Assembly: GCA_005809115.1 (NCBI GenBank)
Contig: SYLK01000224.1
Span: 1-7,299, forward strand
Length of the DNA: 7,299 nt
From: Planctomyces sp.
GTDB taxonomy: Bacteria > Planctomycetota > Planctomycetia > Planctomycetales > Planctomycetaceae
Reading direction: 5' to 3'
Made by a program: the position numbers and the translations under genes. Below the pieces are notes generated by a model. It did not search any database. It had not been told where the DNA came from and was given only the letters and a program-made list of their open reading frames with translations. Position 1 is the first letter of the stretch. Every line of letters starts with the position of its first letter. Shown piece by piece: positions 1 through 6,638 of this stretch.

Positions 1-507
1 CTGCGCCACAAGGTGCGGCGGCTGCGTGACCGCCAGGAAATTCTGGGCGAATCCGGCCTGCGAACTGCCAAACGTCCCGACTTTACCCGTGCTCCAGGAC
101 TGAGTCCCGAGCCATTCACAGGTATCATACCCGTCCTGCAGTGTGCCTCCGGCCAGTGTCTCCGCCGCCAGCGCGCGATACCCCACCCATGTGCCCTCCG
201 ACAGGAAAGCCCCGCGATAATTCACCATCGCCACCACGAAACCGGCTGCGGCCAGACGAGCGGCTGCCCGGCGAGTTCCCTCGCCACGCAGATCAGCGTA
301 TCGCTGTTCAAACAGCACAGGCCACGGCCCCGCACCCGGAGGAAAATACAGATATGCCGACAGACGAGTCCCGTCACGCTGCGGAATCATCTGGTGCTGT
401 TCAGTCACAGGAGACAGGTCGATTTCAGCCTCAGCCGCCTCGGCCGGAGCGTGCCACGGGCCGCACCACAGACCGAACATCAGACACACCGGCAGAAACT
501 GGCGCAT
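1..507 (-). CDS. Exported CocE/NonD-like alpha/beta hydrolase (X-Pro dipeptidyl-peptidase S15-like), N-terminal part
   Basis: The minus strand is open from the ATG at 507-505 to the window edge, giving 169 codons, with the gene continuing to the left. The product starts with a probable Sec signal peptide: MRQF, then a hydrophobic LPVCLMFGLW stretch, then an AEA-AEA region near residues 23-28. Next come a QRDGTRLSAYLYFPP strand (about 43-57), typical of the CocE/S15 core entry, and FVVAMVNYRGAFLSEG (about 90-105), which matches the oxyanion/NYRG region. DGYDTCEWLGTQSW and GKVGTFGSSQAGF follow. G147-S-S149-Q-A-G152 fits the GxSxxG nucleophile elbow, so Ser149 is the likely nucleophile; the Asp and His of the triad lie outside the window. 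Members of this superfamily cleave esters or X-Pro dipeptides; the substrate cannot be told. A weak AAGG Shine-Dalgarno (516-519 on the complement) lies 8 nt before the start. The gene is divergent from thrS. Confidence 0.88.
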   Translation of the reverse strand, partial: MRQFLPVCLMFGLWCGPWHAPAEAAEAEIDLSPVTEQHQMIPQRDGTRLSAYLYFPPGAGPWPVLFEQRYADLRGEGTRRAAARLAAAGFVVAMVNYRGAFLSEGTWVGYRALAAETLAGGTLQDGYDTCEWLGTQSWSTGKVGTFGSSQAGFAQNFLAVTQPPHLVAQ

Positions 508-524
508 GAGTCGAACCTTAACAG

Positions 525-573
525 CGTCGGCGGGGTCTCACTCTCCGCCGACGTTCGTCGTGCAGACACGACG
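525..573 (-). promoter_or_regulatory. Double-hairpin leader of the hydrolase gene
   Basis: Two perfect inverted repeats lie back to back just upstream of the hydrolase start. The first is 525-533 with 545-553 (9 bp, 11-nt loop). The second is 556-562 with 567-573 (7 bp, 4-nt loop). If transcription starts near 590 on the minus strand, these hairpins fill most of an untranslated leader of about 80 nt and end about 17 nt before the ATG. They could control translation or stabilise the mRNA. No riboswitch class is recognised. The inverted repeats are seen directly; the function is inferred. Confidence 0.4.
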
Positions 574-595
574 TTCACCAGGCGGACCTGCTGAC

Positions 596-625
596 AGAAT
601 ACCACTGGCTGATCGCTTTCTTCAA
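596..625 (-). promoter_or_regulatory. Candidate sigma-70-type promoter for the hydrolase gene
   Basis: On the minus strand, TTGAAG (625-620) is followed after 18 nt by TATTCT (601-596). Each box matches four of six consensus bases. Transcription would start near 590 and give a leader of about 80 nt containing both hairpins. This is a pattern match only, in a GC-rich genome whose promoter rules may differ. Confidence 0.3.
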
Positions 626-631
626 ACCACT

Positions 632-683
632 TTCCGCCGCGGCGTTCCGCCGCGGCGTTCCGCGGCGGCCAGCGTTCCGCCGC
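632..683. repeat. GC-rich 13-bp tandem repeat with palindromic core
   Basis: TTCCGCCGCGGCG occurs twice in tandem (632-644 and 645-657). A degenerate third unit starts at 658 and a partial TTCCGCCGC lies at 675-683. The 9-mer GCGTTCCGC appears at 642-650, 655-663 and 672-680. The core CGCCGCGGCG is its own reverse complement, so each unit can fold on either strand. The array sits between the two candidate divergent promoters. It could be a slippage-derived repeat or a protein-binding array; nothing here decides which. Confidence 0.7.
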
Positions 684-719
684 AAGTCCTGTTATCGGTC
701 ACTTGGGGGACAACCGGCG

Positions 720-748
720 TTGTACCATCCGGCAGCGGGCATTATAAC
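720..748 (+). promoter_or_regulatory. thrS: Candidate sigma-70-type promoter for thrS
   Basis: TATAAC at 743-748 matches five of six -10 consensus bases. It lies 17 nt after TTGTAC at 720-725, a weak -35 box that matches only TTG. Transcription would start near 755 and give a leader of roughly 98 nt. This is the best match I see between the hydrolase start and thrS. Confidence 0.35.
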
Positions 749-791
749 GCGGTCAGCGGTGGCGTTTTCTCGGCAGGATCGATCGCATTCC

Positions 792-812
792 GCGGCTTCC
801 CGTAACAGCCGC
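792..812 (+). promoter_or_regulatory. Small hairpin in the thrS leader
   Basis: GCGGCT (792-797) pairs perfectly with AGCCGC (807-812) across a 9-nt loop, 40 nt before the thrS start. In E. coli, ThrRS represses its own mRNA by binding tRNA-like leader hairpins. Whether this short stem has any such role is unknown, and the loop sequence was not shown to mimic a threonine anticodon arm. Confidence 0.2.
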
Positions 813-852
813 AGGCGATTCGGCCGCTCTGTTTTCCCGATAAAGCTGATTC

Positions 853-3051
853 ATGCTGCAGGTCAAACTCCCGGACGGAACCATTCTGGAACAGCTGGAC
901 AACGCCACGGCCCTGGACGTGGCCGGCAGTATCGGCGAGCGTCTGGCCAGAGCCACAGTCGCGGCCAGCATCCACGGCAGCATCGTCGACGCGATGCGGC
1001 CATTGTGTGAGCTGACGGATGATCGTCCGATACCGCTGAAACTCGTGACCGAAAAGGATCCCGACGCACTGGGTGTCCTGCGACACAGCTGCGCTCACGT
1101 CATGGCACGCGCGGTGATGCGTCTCTATCCCGGAGTTGGTCTCGCCTTTGGCCCCACTCTGGGGACCGGTTTCTATTATGACTTTGACCTGCAGACGCCG
1201 ATCAGTGAGGATGACTTCCCGCGCATCGAGGCGGAAATGCAGAAGATCATCGATGCCGCCGAGCCGTTCGAACGTTTTTCGCTGCCGCGGGCTGCAGCCA
1301 TTCAGTTCTGTGCGGATCTGAACCAGGAACTGAAGGTCGAACACATCTCCGCCGGTCTGGCCGACCATGAAGCGCTCAGCTTTTACCGCCAGGGAGAGTT
1401 CGTGGATCTCTGTCGCGGGCCGCATATCCCGCATGCCGGCCGTATTCGGGCCTTTCGGATTCTCAGCGTCGCCGGAGCTTACTGGAAAGGCAACGCAGCG
1501 GGTCGTCGACTGCAGCGACTGTATGGTACCGCCTGGTTCGACCGCCGCGAGATGAACGCCTGGCTGGAACAGATCGAGGAGGCCCGGAAACGCGATCATC
1601 GCGTGCTCGGTCGCAGGCTCGGACTGTTCTCGATCAGCACGGATGTCGGACAGGGACTGTGCCTCTGGCTGCCCAAAGGAGCGGCAATTCGCGCAACACT
1701 CGAAGAATTCATCAAGGCAGAACTGCTCAAACGCGGCTACCAGCCCGTGTATTCACCGCACATCGGTCGAGTCGAACTGTACGAAACCAGTGGCCATTTC
1801 CCATATTACCGCGATTCACAGTTCTCGCCGATTTTCGGACATCCGGCCGGACAACTGATCGACCACTGGATCCGCAGCCTCGATCCACAGGACAGTCAAC
1901 TGCCCCCGTTTTCTCCCGACGCCGAACAGACGCTGCTGCAGGCTGCCCGCCTGCTGGGTTTCGAGACGGACGCGTTTCCCGCGTCCGGCACCGCGGACCA
2001 GAAAACAGAGATCCTGCGCCGCTGGGAGAAACAGCAGGAACGATTCCTCCTGAAACCCATGAACTGTCCGCACCACGTGCAGATCTACAAATCCGTGCCG
2101 CGCAGCTACCGCGATCTCCCGGTGCGACTGGCAGAATTCGGTACGGTCTACCGACACGAGCAGTCCGGTGAATTGAATGGCATGCTGCGGGTGCGCGGTC
2201 TGACTCAGGACGATGCACACCTGTTCTGCACGGCGGAACAGGTGGAGCAGGAATTCACGCAGACCCTGGATCTGGTGCGGTTTGTGCTGCAGTCGGTCGG
2301 ACTGGAAGACTACCGGGTGCAGCTGTCAACCCGCGACCCGGCGTCGGACAAGTATGTCGGCAGTCCGGAACTCTGGGAAACCGCCCAGAATACGCTCCGC
2401 CGCGTCCTGCAGGAACAGGGGTTGTCGTATGTGGAAATGCCTGGTGAGGCGGCGTTCTATGGTCCCAAGACGGACTTCATGGTCCGCGACTGCCTGGGCC
2501 GCGAATGGCAGCTCGGCACCGTGCAGCTGGACTACAACCTGCCGGAGCGGTTTCAGCTGGAATACACAGGCGCCGACAACAAACCGCATCGCCCGGTCAT
2601 GATTCATCGCGCGCCGTTCGGCTCCATGGAACGTTTCGTGGGGATGCTGATCGAACATTTCGCCGGAGCCTTTCCCTTCTGGCTGGCTCCGGAACAGATT
2701 CGCGTTCTGCCGCTGAGCGAAAAGACGGATGCTTATGCCGGACGCGTGGCAGAACAACTGCGCGCAGCCGGATTTCGCGTCTCCTGCGATCTGCAGAGCG
2801 CTCGTGTCCAGGCGAAAATCCGCGACGCGCAGCTGGAGCTGGTTCCCTATATGCTGGTCTGCGGCCCAAAGGCAGCGGAACCGAACTCCGTGTCGGTCCG
2901 CTGTCGGCTTGACGGTGACCTTGGCGTGATGTCCCTCGAAGATGCGATCAGACGGTTCACGCTGGAACGTGATGGCCGCACGATCCGTCAGCTCCCGAAA
3001 TCCTCCTTCAGCGGCATGCAGACCGAGAGCGGAGAACACAATGCCTACTGA
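853..3051 (+). CDS. thrS: Threonyl-tRNA synthetase (ThrRS, class II)
   Basis: This enzyme attaches threonine to tRNA-Thr in the cytoplasm and clears mischarged Ser-tRNA-Thr. The order is the full bacterial one: TGS domain (about 1-63), editing domain with H78, H82, C187 and H191 (HSCAH and CRGPH), catalytic core (about 260-610) and anticodon-binding domain (about 612-710). Zinc ligands C405 (MNCPHH), H456 (TQDDAH) and H585 (MIHRA) are present, as are motif 2 R434 (YRHE) and motif 3 R594 (GSMERF). An in-frame TGA at 847-849 rules out an upstream start; no clear Shine-Dalgarno precedes the ATG. At 732 residues it is about 90 longer than the E. coli enzyme (642). About 65 of these sit between YYRDSQF (ends at 324) and the RFLLKPMNC motif, and about 16 form a C-terminal tail. 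No missing key residue was seen, so the enzyme should be active and editing-competent. Its stop overlaps the next gene by 11 bp. Confidence 0.98.
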   Translation: MLQVKLPDGTILEQLDNATALDVAGSIGERLARATVAASIHGSIVDAMRPLCELTDDRPIPLKLVTEKDPDALGVLRHSCAHVMARAVMRLYPGVGLAFGPTLGTGFYYDFDLQTPISEDDFPRIEAEMQKIIDAAEPFERFSLPRAAAIQFCADLNQELKVEHISAGLADHEALSFYRQGEFVDLCRGPHIPHAGRIRAFRILSVAGAYWKGNAAGRRLQRLYGTAWFDRREMNAWLEQIEEARKRDHRVLGRRLGLFSISTDVGQGLCLWLPKGAAIRATLEEFIKAELLKRGYQPVYSPHIGRVELYETSGHFPYYRDSQFSPIFGHPAGQLIDHWIRSLDPQDSQLPPFSPDAEQTLLQAARLLGFETDAFPASGTADQKTEILRRWEKQQERFLLKPMNCPHHVQIYKSVPRSYRDLPVRLAEFGTVYRHEQSGELNGMLRVRGLTQDDAHLFCTAEQVEQEFTQTLDLVRFVLQSVGLEDYRVQLSTRDPASDKYVGSPELWETAQNTLRRVLQEQGLSYVEMPGEAAFYGPKTDFMVRDCLGREWQLGTVQLDYNLPERFQLEYTGADNKPHRPVMIHRAPFGSMERFVGMLIEHFAGAFPFWLAPEQIRVLPLSEKTDAYAGRVAEQLRAAGFRVSCDLQSARVQAKIRDAQLELVPYMLVCGPKAAEPNSVSVRCRLDGDLGVMSLEDAIRRFTLERDGRTIRQLPKSSFSGMQTESGEHNAY
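3031..3036 (+). promoter_or_regulatory. Ribosome binding site of the S46 peptidase, inside thrS
   Basis: GGAG at 3031-3034 lies 6 nt before the ATG at 3041, within the last codons of thrS. It favours 3041 over the in-frame ATG at 3110, which has no Shine-Dalgarno-like sequence before it. The overlap of stop and start suggests translational coupling. Confidence 0.6.
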
Positions 3052-5173
3052 CCCGGACAGCTGGCTGGGCCGGGATCTTTTTCTCAGGCACAATCGACCA
3101 GCAACCCGCATGTACCGGAATTTCCTGGGCATGCTGCTGGCCTCAGTCGCATTGGTATCGGGAGCACTGACATTGACGCCTGTGCCGGCAGATGAGGGAA
3201 TGTGGCTGTTCAACGACCTGCCCAGAGGCCTGCTGCGGGATCGTTATCGGTTTGAACCGGATGACGTGTGGGCCGAACACCTGATGAAGTCGTGTGTCCG
3301 TTTCAATGTGGGGGGTTCCGCGTCATTCGTCTCCGGCAGCGGTCTGGTCCTGACTAATCACCACGTCGGCTCCGATACCCTGTTCAAGCTGTCAACTCCC
3401 GCACGAAATCTCCTGGCCGATGGATTTCTGGCAGAAACCCGGGAACAGGAACTGAAAGCACCCGATCTCGAACTGAATCAGCTGGTCGGAATTCGCGATG
3501 TGACCAGTCAGGTCAGCCAGGTGGTGACGTCAGACATGACGCCCGAACAGGCCGTGGCGGCCAGACGCGCCGTCGTTGCCGGTATCGAAAAGTCTGCCCT
3601 TGATGAAACCGGACTCCGCAGCAACGTCATCACGCTCTACGGGGGCGCAAAATATCATCTCTACCAGTACAAAAAATACACCGACGTGCGTCTGGTCTGG
3701 GCTCCGGAAACGTCCATCGCGTTTTTCGGAGGCGATGCTGACAACTTTGAGTACCCGCGTTTCTGCCTTGATGCCTGCCTGTTTCGGGTTTATGAAGACG
3801 GCCAGCCGGCCCGAACCCCTCACTTTCTGAAATGGTCAGCCGAGGGACCGGCGGATGGCGAACTTGTTTTCGTCGCCGGCAATCCCGGACGTACCAGCCG
3901 CATCTTCACAGTCGCTGCGCTGAAATTTCAGCGGGACTCGCGGCTGCCCTATCAACTGGAACTGCTGCGTCGTCAGGAGATTCTGCTGCAGCAGTACGGA
4001 CTTCGCAGTGTCGAAAACGCACGACGCGCGCGGGATGATCTGTTCGGGGTGCAGAATTCCCGCAAAGCCAGACTCGGAATGCTCGCCGGACTTCAGGATC
4101 CGGCGCTGTGGGTACGCCGCGAAAAGGAAGAAACGGAACTTCTGGATGCCGTCAGCCAGAACCCCGCACTCCGTGACGCAGCCGCAGCATGGCAGAAAAT
4201 CACGGCCACAACCCGGCGTCGCCAGGAAATCCAGGGAAAAGGAATCCACCTTGGTTCTCAGTTGTTTTCCATCGCAATGACACTGGTTCAGATCGCCGAG
4301 GAAGATCAGAAGCCGCCGGAACAACGGCTGCCGGAATTTTCCGAAGCCAGCCGCGAATCACTCCTGCAGCAACTCTACTCCGATGCCCCGATCTACCGCG
4401 ATCTCGATCAGGTTCTGCTGGCCGATTCCATCTCGCGGACCCTCGAAGCTCGCGGCTTTGACGACGCACTCTGCCAGAAAATTCTCGCCGGACAGTCTCG
4501 CGACGAACGTGCTGCCCAGCTCATCGCCGGTTCGAAACTCGACCACGTCGATACTCGCCGAACCGTCGCCGCCGGGGGCGATGCGGCTCTCGCCGACAGC
4601 ACAGATCCACTGCTCCAGCTCGCTCGGCTCGTCAGCCCGGAAGTGCGTCGATTCCGCAAGATCACCGATGAACTGGATGAACTGGAACGGCAGGCCTATG
4701 CCAGGATCGCCGAAGCATTGTTCGCCACTCGCGGAACATCAACCTACCCCGACGCCACATTTACATTGAGACTGGCATTCGGCCCCGTCAGGGGTTATCG
4801 GCAGAATGACCAGAACCTCCCGGCCTGGACGACCGTTGGCGGCGCGTTTGCCCACGCCGAACAACACGCCGGGCAGGCCGATTATGCTCTGCCGGACTCC
4901 TGGCAGCGCGCCAAAGCACGACTGGACTTCGCCACGCCGTTCAATTTCGTGTCCACAGCAGATATCATCGGGGGAAACTCCGGCAGCCCCGTCGTCAATC
5001 GAAGTCTGGAACTGGTCGGACTGATTTTCGATGGCAATCTGCAGTCACTGTCCGCCGATTTCGTTTACTCTGAGAAGCAAAGCCGTTCCGTTTCCGTCCA
5101 TGCCGGCGCCATCAGACAGGCCCTGCAGATCATCTACGGAGCTGAGCACATCGTGAGGGAACTCGGTCACTGA
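3041..5173 (+). CDS. Exported S46-family serine dipeptidyl-peptidase (DPP7/DPP11 family)
   Basis: S46 enzymes remove dipeptides from peptide N-termini in the periplasm. Numbered from the ATG at 3041 (710 residues; family members are about 700-720), a hydrophobic segment MLLASVALVSGALTL ends in VPA before DEGMW, so export by Sec is likely. The catalytic His is H107 or H108 (LTNHHVG), more likely the second by analogy with trypsin-like folds. GGDADNFEYPR starts at 230 and the probable catalytic Asp is D244. The nucleophile is S647 in GNSGSP. The helical domain typical of the family lies between D244 and S647. Residue 665 (FDGN), equivalent to position 673 in P. gingivalis DPP11, is Gly. Arg there gives Asp/Glu specificity and Gly is found in DPP7, so a preference for hydrophobic P1 residues is inferred. 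Val replaces the Cys that follows NHH in the Porphyromonas enzymes. A shorter start at 3110 would place the signal peptide directly at the N-terminus and remains possible. Confidence 0.96.
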   Translation: MPTDPDSWLGRDLFLRHNRPATRMYRNFLGMLLASVALVSGALTLTPVPADEGMWLFNDLPRGLLRDRYRFEPDDVWAEHLMKSCVRFNVGGSASFVSGSGLVLTNHHVGSDTLFKLSTPARNLLADGFLAETREQELKAPDLELNQLVGIRDVTSQVSQVVTSDMTPEQAVAARRAVVAGIEKSALDETGLRSNVITLYGGAKYHLYQYKKYTDVRLVWAPETSIAFFGGDADNFEYPRFCLDACLFRVYEDGQPARTPHFLKWSAEGPADGELVFVAGNPGRTSRIFTVAALKFQRDSRLPYQLELLRRQEILLQQYGLRSVENARRARDDLFGVQNSRKARLGMLAGLQDPALWVRREKEETELLDAVSQNPALRDAAAAWQKITATTRRRQEIQGKGIHLGSQLFSIAMTLVQIAEEDQKPPEQRLPEFSEASRESLLQQLYSDAPIYRDLDQVLLADSISRTLEARGFDDALCQKILAGQSRDERAAQLIAGSKLDHVDTRRTVAAGGDAALADSTDPLLQLARLVSPEVRRFRKITDELDELERQAYARIAEALFATRGTSTYPDATFTLRLAFGPVRGYRQNDQNLPAWTTVGGAFAHAEQHAGQADYALPDSWQRAKARLDFATPFNFVSTADIIGGNSGSPVVNRSLELVGLIFDGNLQSLSADFVYSEKQSRSVSVHAGAIRQALQIIYGAEHIVRELGH

Positions 5174-5280
5174 TCAGGCCGCCCCGCCCCTTCAGACCGG
5201 CCGGATTTTGCGCGCCCAGGCAACGCGACAACACAGCCATCTCGATGGAATGGGTGTGTACGACCGTAGATCATCTGAAT

Positions 5281-5326
5281 CCAGCGCTGCGTTGCCAGCG
5301 GTGGCTGGCAACGGGTTCAGTGCTGG
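5281..5326 (+). terminator. Large bulged stem-loop downstream of the S46 peptidase
   Basis: The inner stem CGTTGCCAGC/GCTGGCAACG (5290-5299 with 5304-5313) is perfect, 10 bp with a GGTG loop. It stacks on an outer 9-bp stem (5281-5289 with 5318-5326, one G-U pair) across a 4-nt bulge at 5314-5317. No T-run follows at once; the nearest is at 5351-5357. It may be a transcription terminator or mRNA 3'-end stabiliser, or a REP-like palindrome. It starts 107 nt after the stop codon. Confidence 0.45.
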
Positions 5327-5387
5327 CGGAGTCCCGCTCGGTTGAGTCGATTTTTTTCGATCACGCGTTGCCAGTGGGTGATTCTGC

Positions 5388-5417
5388 TTGACTCCGGCAA
5401 ATTTCTGTTTTTAGGAT
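5388..5417 (+). promoter_or_regulatory. Candidate sigma-70-type promoter for the downstream membrane protein
   Basis: TTGACT (5388-5393, five of six) is followed after 18 nt by TAGGAT (5412-5417, four of six) in a locally AT-rich stretch. This is the strongest -35 match in the window. It would leave a leader of about 260 nt before the next start codon, which is long, so a second promoter closer in is possible. Confidence 0.35.
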
Positions 5418-5686
5418 AACTTGTGCAATTTGGGGGAGTGCGGCAGATGGATCTGTCGGGTAGACTTTCCGTGTGGCGGCAGGCAAGCTGGATGAATGTT
5501 GGCTTTGCGGTCGACGGTGCACGGAACTGAACCAAGTCCGCGGGTGCGGTGCGCCGATCAGAAGACTGCGTGTGAATTCGGCCAGCTGTTTCGTGGCGCA
5601 GGTCTGTGGGATCTGGTGGGTTATAGCGTTCTTTCCGACGTTTCAGCACTGGCAGGCTGACGCGGCAGCGGTTGCGGAGTCGAATG

Positions 5687-6607
5687 ATGAATCGAACTGG
5701 CAAGGTATGTCTGTTCCTGACACTCGTCTGCATGGTGGCGGGGTTTTATCTTGCTGCGCGACTCGGAAACTATGCCAACAGCTGGTCGGTAAAGCTGAGG
5801 GACGCGCGAGTCGCGGGCGAGAAAGCCGTGGCAGCGGGTGAGACGGCGGCGCTGGATCTGAAGGTGGCGCAGGCAGAGCTGGCTCGCACAAAACTCGGCT
5901 GGGGTTATGAATGGACGTTTCCTCCGAACGGCAATGTGGGGGAGATTCAGATTAAGGGAACCAGTCTGCTTGTCACGGGGCTGGGCAGGGCCAACGGTCT
6001 GGTGGAACGGCGTGTCGACGTGGACGGTCAGCCCCAGATTGTGGCTCCGACAGTGCATGTGTTTGCCCTGAACGGTCAGGGCGGTTCAGCGTATATTGGC
6101 GAATTCATGGCCGATCCGCAGCAGCTGGGCGACACAAATGCCACGCTGGTGCCGACCTGGTTTGTCACGACGGCTGAGCTGGGGACCTGGAATTTTGCGC
6201 AGGGCGTGCGAATGCGATCCCAGGTACCTGCCGCGGAACGTGCCGCGGTGGAGGGGCTGAATCAGGCCCTGCGGCGTACGACCGAGCTGTTCGAAGAAAC
6301 GCAGGCGAACATCAAGGAGCAGCAGGACCTGATCACGGCCGCGCAACTGCAGTTGCAGACGCGGCGCGGCGAGCTGCTGGGGAACCCGGCCCTGGCGCCG
6401 ATCGAGGACCGCCCCGAGCACACAGCCGGGCTGGTACAGGCTCTGGAGAACCTGGAAGAGACTCGCAATGCGGCTCAGCTGAAGATTGATCAGCTGCGGC
6501 GATCCATCCTGTCGGAGACGGCCAGCCGGGGTTCGCTGTTCGACGAAGTCAAAGCACTCGTCGAAAAGTTCCCGTCACCGAAATCCGTCGCCATCCAGAG
6601 CCCGTAA
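5687..6607 (+). CDS. Membrane-anchored protein with coiled-coil C-terminus, function unknown
   Basis: I do not recognise the family. The 306-residue product has a short basic N-terminus (MNRTGK) and one hydrophobic segment (about 7-24, VCLFLTLVCMVAGFYLAA), which fits a signal anchor with the rest outside the cytoplasm. An Ala/Glu/Lys-rich helix (about 35-70) follows, then a middle region (about 71-180) rich in beta-type sequence with many Gly, Val and Trp (GWGYEWTF, IQIKGTSLLVTGLG, TWFVTTAELGTWNF). A long charged, Gln/Glu-rich helical stretch (about 183-285) looks like a coiled coil, with a break at GNPALAPIEDRP. No catalytic motif or metal site is visible. The start is chosen because GGAG (5676-5679) lies 7 nt before this ATG; ATG 5684 (4-nt spacing) and TTG 5672 are alternatives. 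Codon use is GC-rich like its neighbours. A scaffold, adaptor or envelope role is possible but unproven. Confidence 0.85.
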   Translation: MNRTGKVCLFLTLVCMVAGFYLAARLGNYANSWSVKLRDARVAGEKAVAAGETAALDLKVAQAELARTKLGWGYEWTFPPNGNVGEIQIKGTSLLVTGLGRANGLVERRVDVDGQPQIVAPTVHVFALNGQGGSAYIGEFMADPQQLGDTNATLVPTWFVTTAELGTWNFAQGVRMRSQVPAAERAAVEGLNQALRRTTELFEETQANIKEQQDLITAAQLQLQTRRGELLGNPALAPIEDRPEHTAGLVQALENLEETRNAAQLKIDQLRRSILSETASRGSLFDEVKALVEKFPSPKSVAIQSP

Positions 6608-6614
6608 CGGAACA

Positions 6615-6638
6615 GTGGCGCTGCGTTGGCAGCGCCAC
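6615..6638 (+). terminator. Hairpin just after the membrane protein gene
   Basis: GTGGCGCTGC (6615-6624) pairs perfectly with GCAGCGCCAC (6629-6638) over a GTTG loop, starting 7 nt after the TAA. Position and strength fit a transcript end, but there is no T-run, so it is not a classical intrinsic terminator. Its core is nearly identical to part of the stem-loop at 5281-5326. Confidence 0.5.

Larger units (their letters stand above)
5174..5686. other. Intergenic region without a convincing gene
   Basis: About 510 bp separate the S46 peptidase from the next gene. The stretch holds a large stem-loop (5281-5326), a second copy of CGTTGCCAG (5366-5374), a run of seven T (5351-5357) and a candidate promoter (5388-5417). 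Open frames here are short or overlap the following gene in another frame, and none has recognisable protein content. Confidence 0.6.

Noticed and set aside
13..594. Plus-strand open frame of 193 codons
   Set aside because: It is antisense to the hydrolase fragment, which has a signal peptide and a GxSxxG motif, and its own product is a low-quality Arg/Pro/Ser-rich sequence.
632..690. Possible CRISPR-like repeat array
   Set aside because: The units are 13 bp, directly adjacent without spacers, and GC-only; no cas genes are present.
742..1599. Minus-strand open frame of 285 codons opposite thrS
   Set aside because: It lies opposite the well-supported start of thrS, has no recognisable motif, and its length follows from GC-rich codon use on the coding strand.
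2326..3213. Minus-strand open frame of 295 codons opposite the thrS/S46 junction
   Set aside because: It overlaps catalytic motif 3 and the anticodon domain of ThrRS on the other strand and shows no domain; it is a shadow frame.
5473..5841. GTG frame with a CWLCGRRC motif resembling a zinc knuckle
   Set aside because: The frame overlaps the start of the 306-residue gene, has no Shine-Dalgarno, and the Cys pattern is short and not repeated; chance is more likely.
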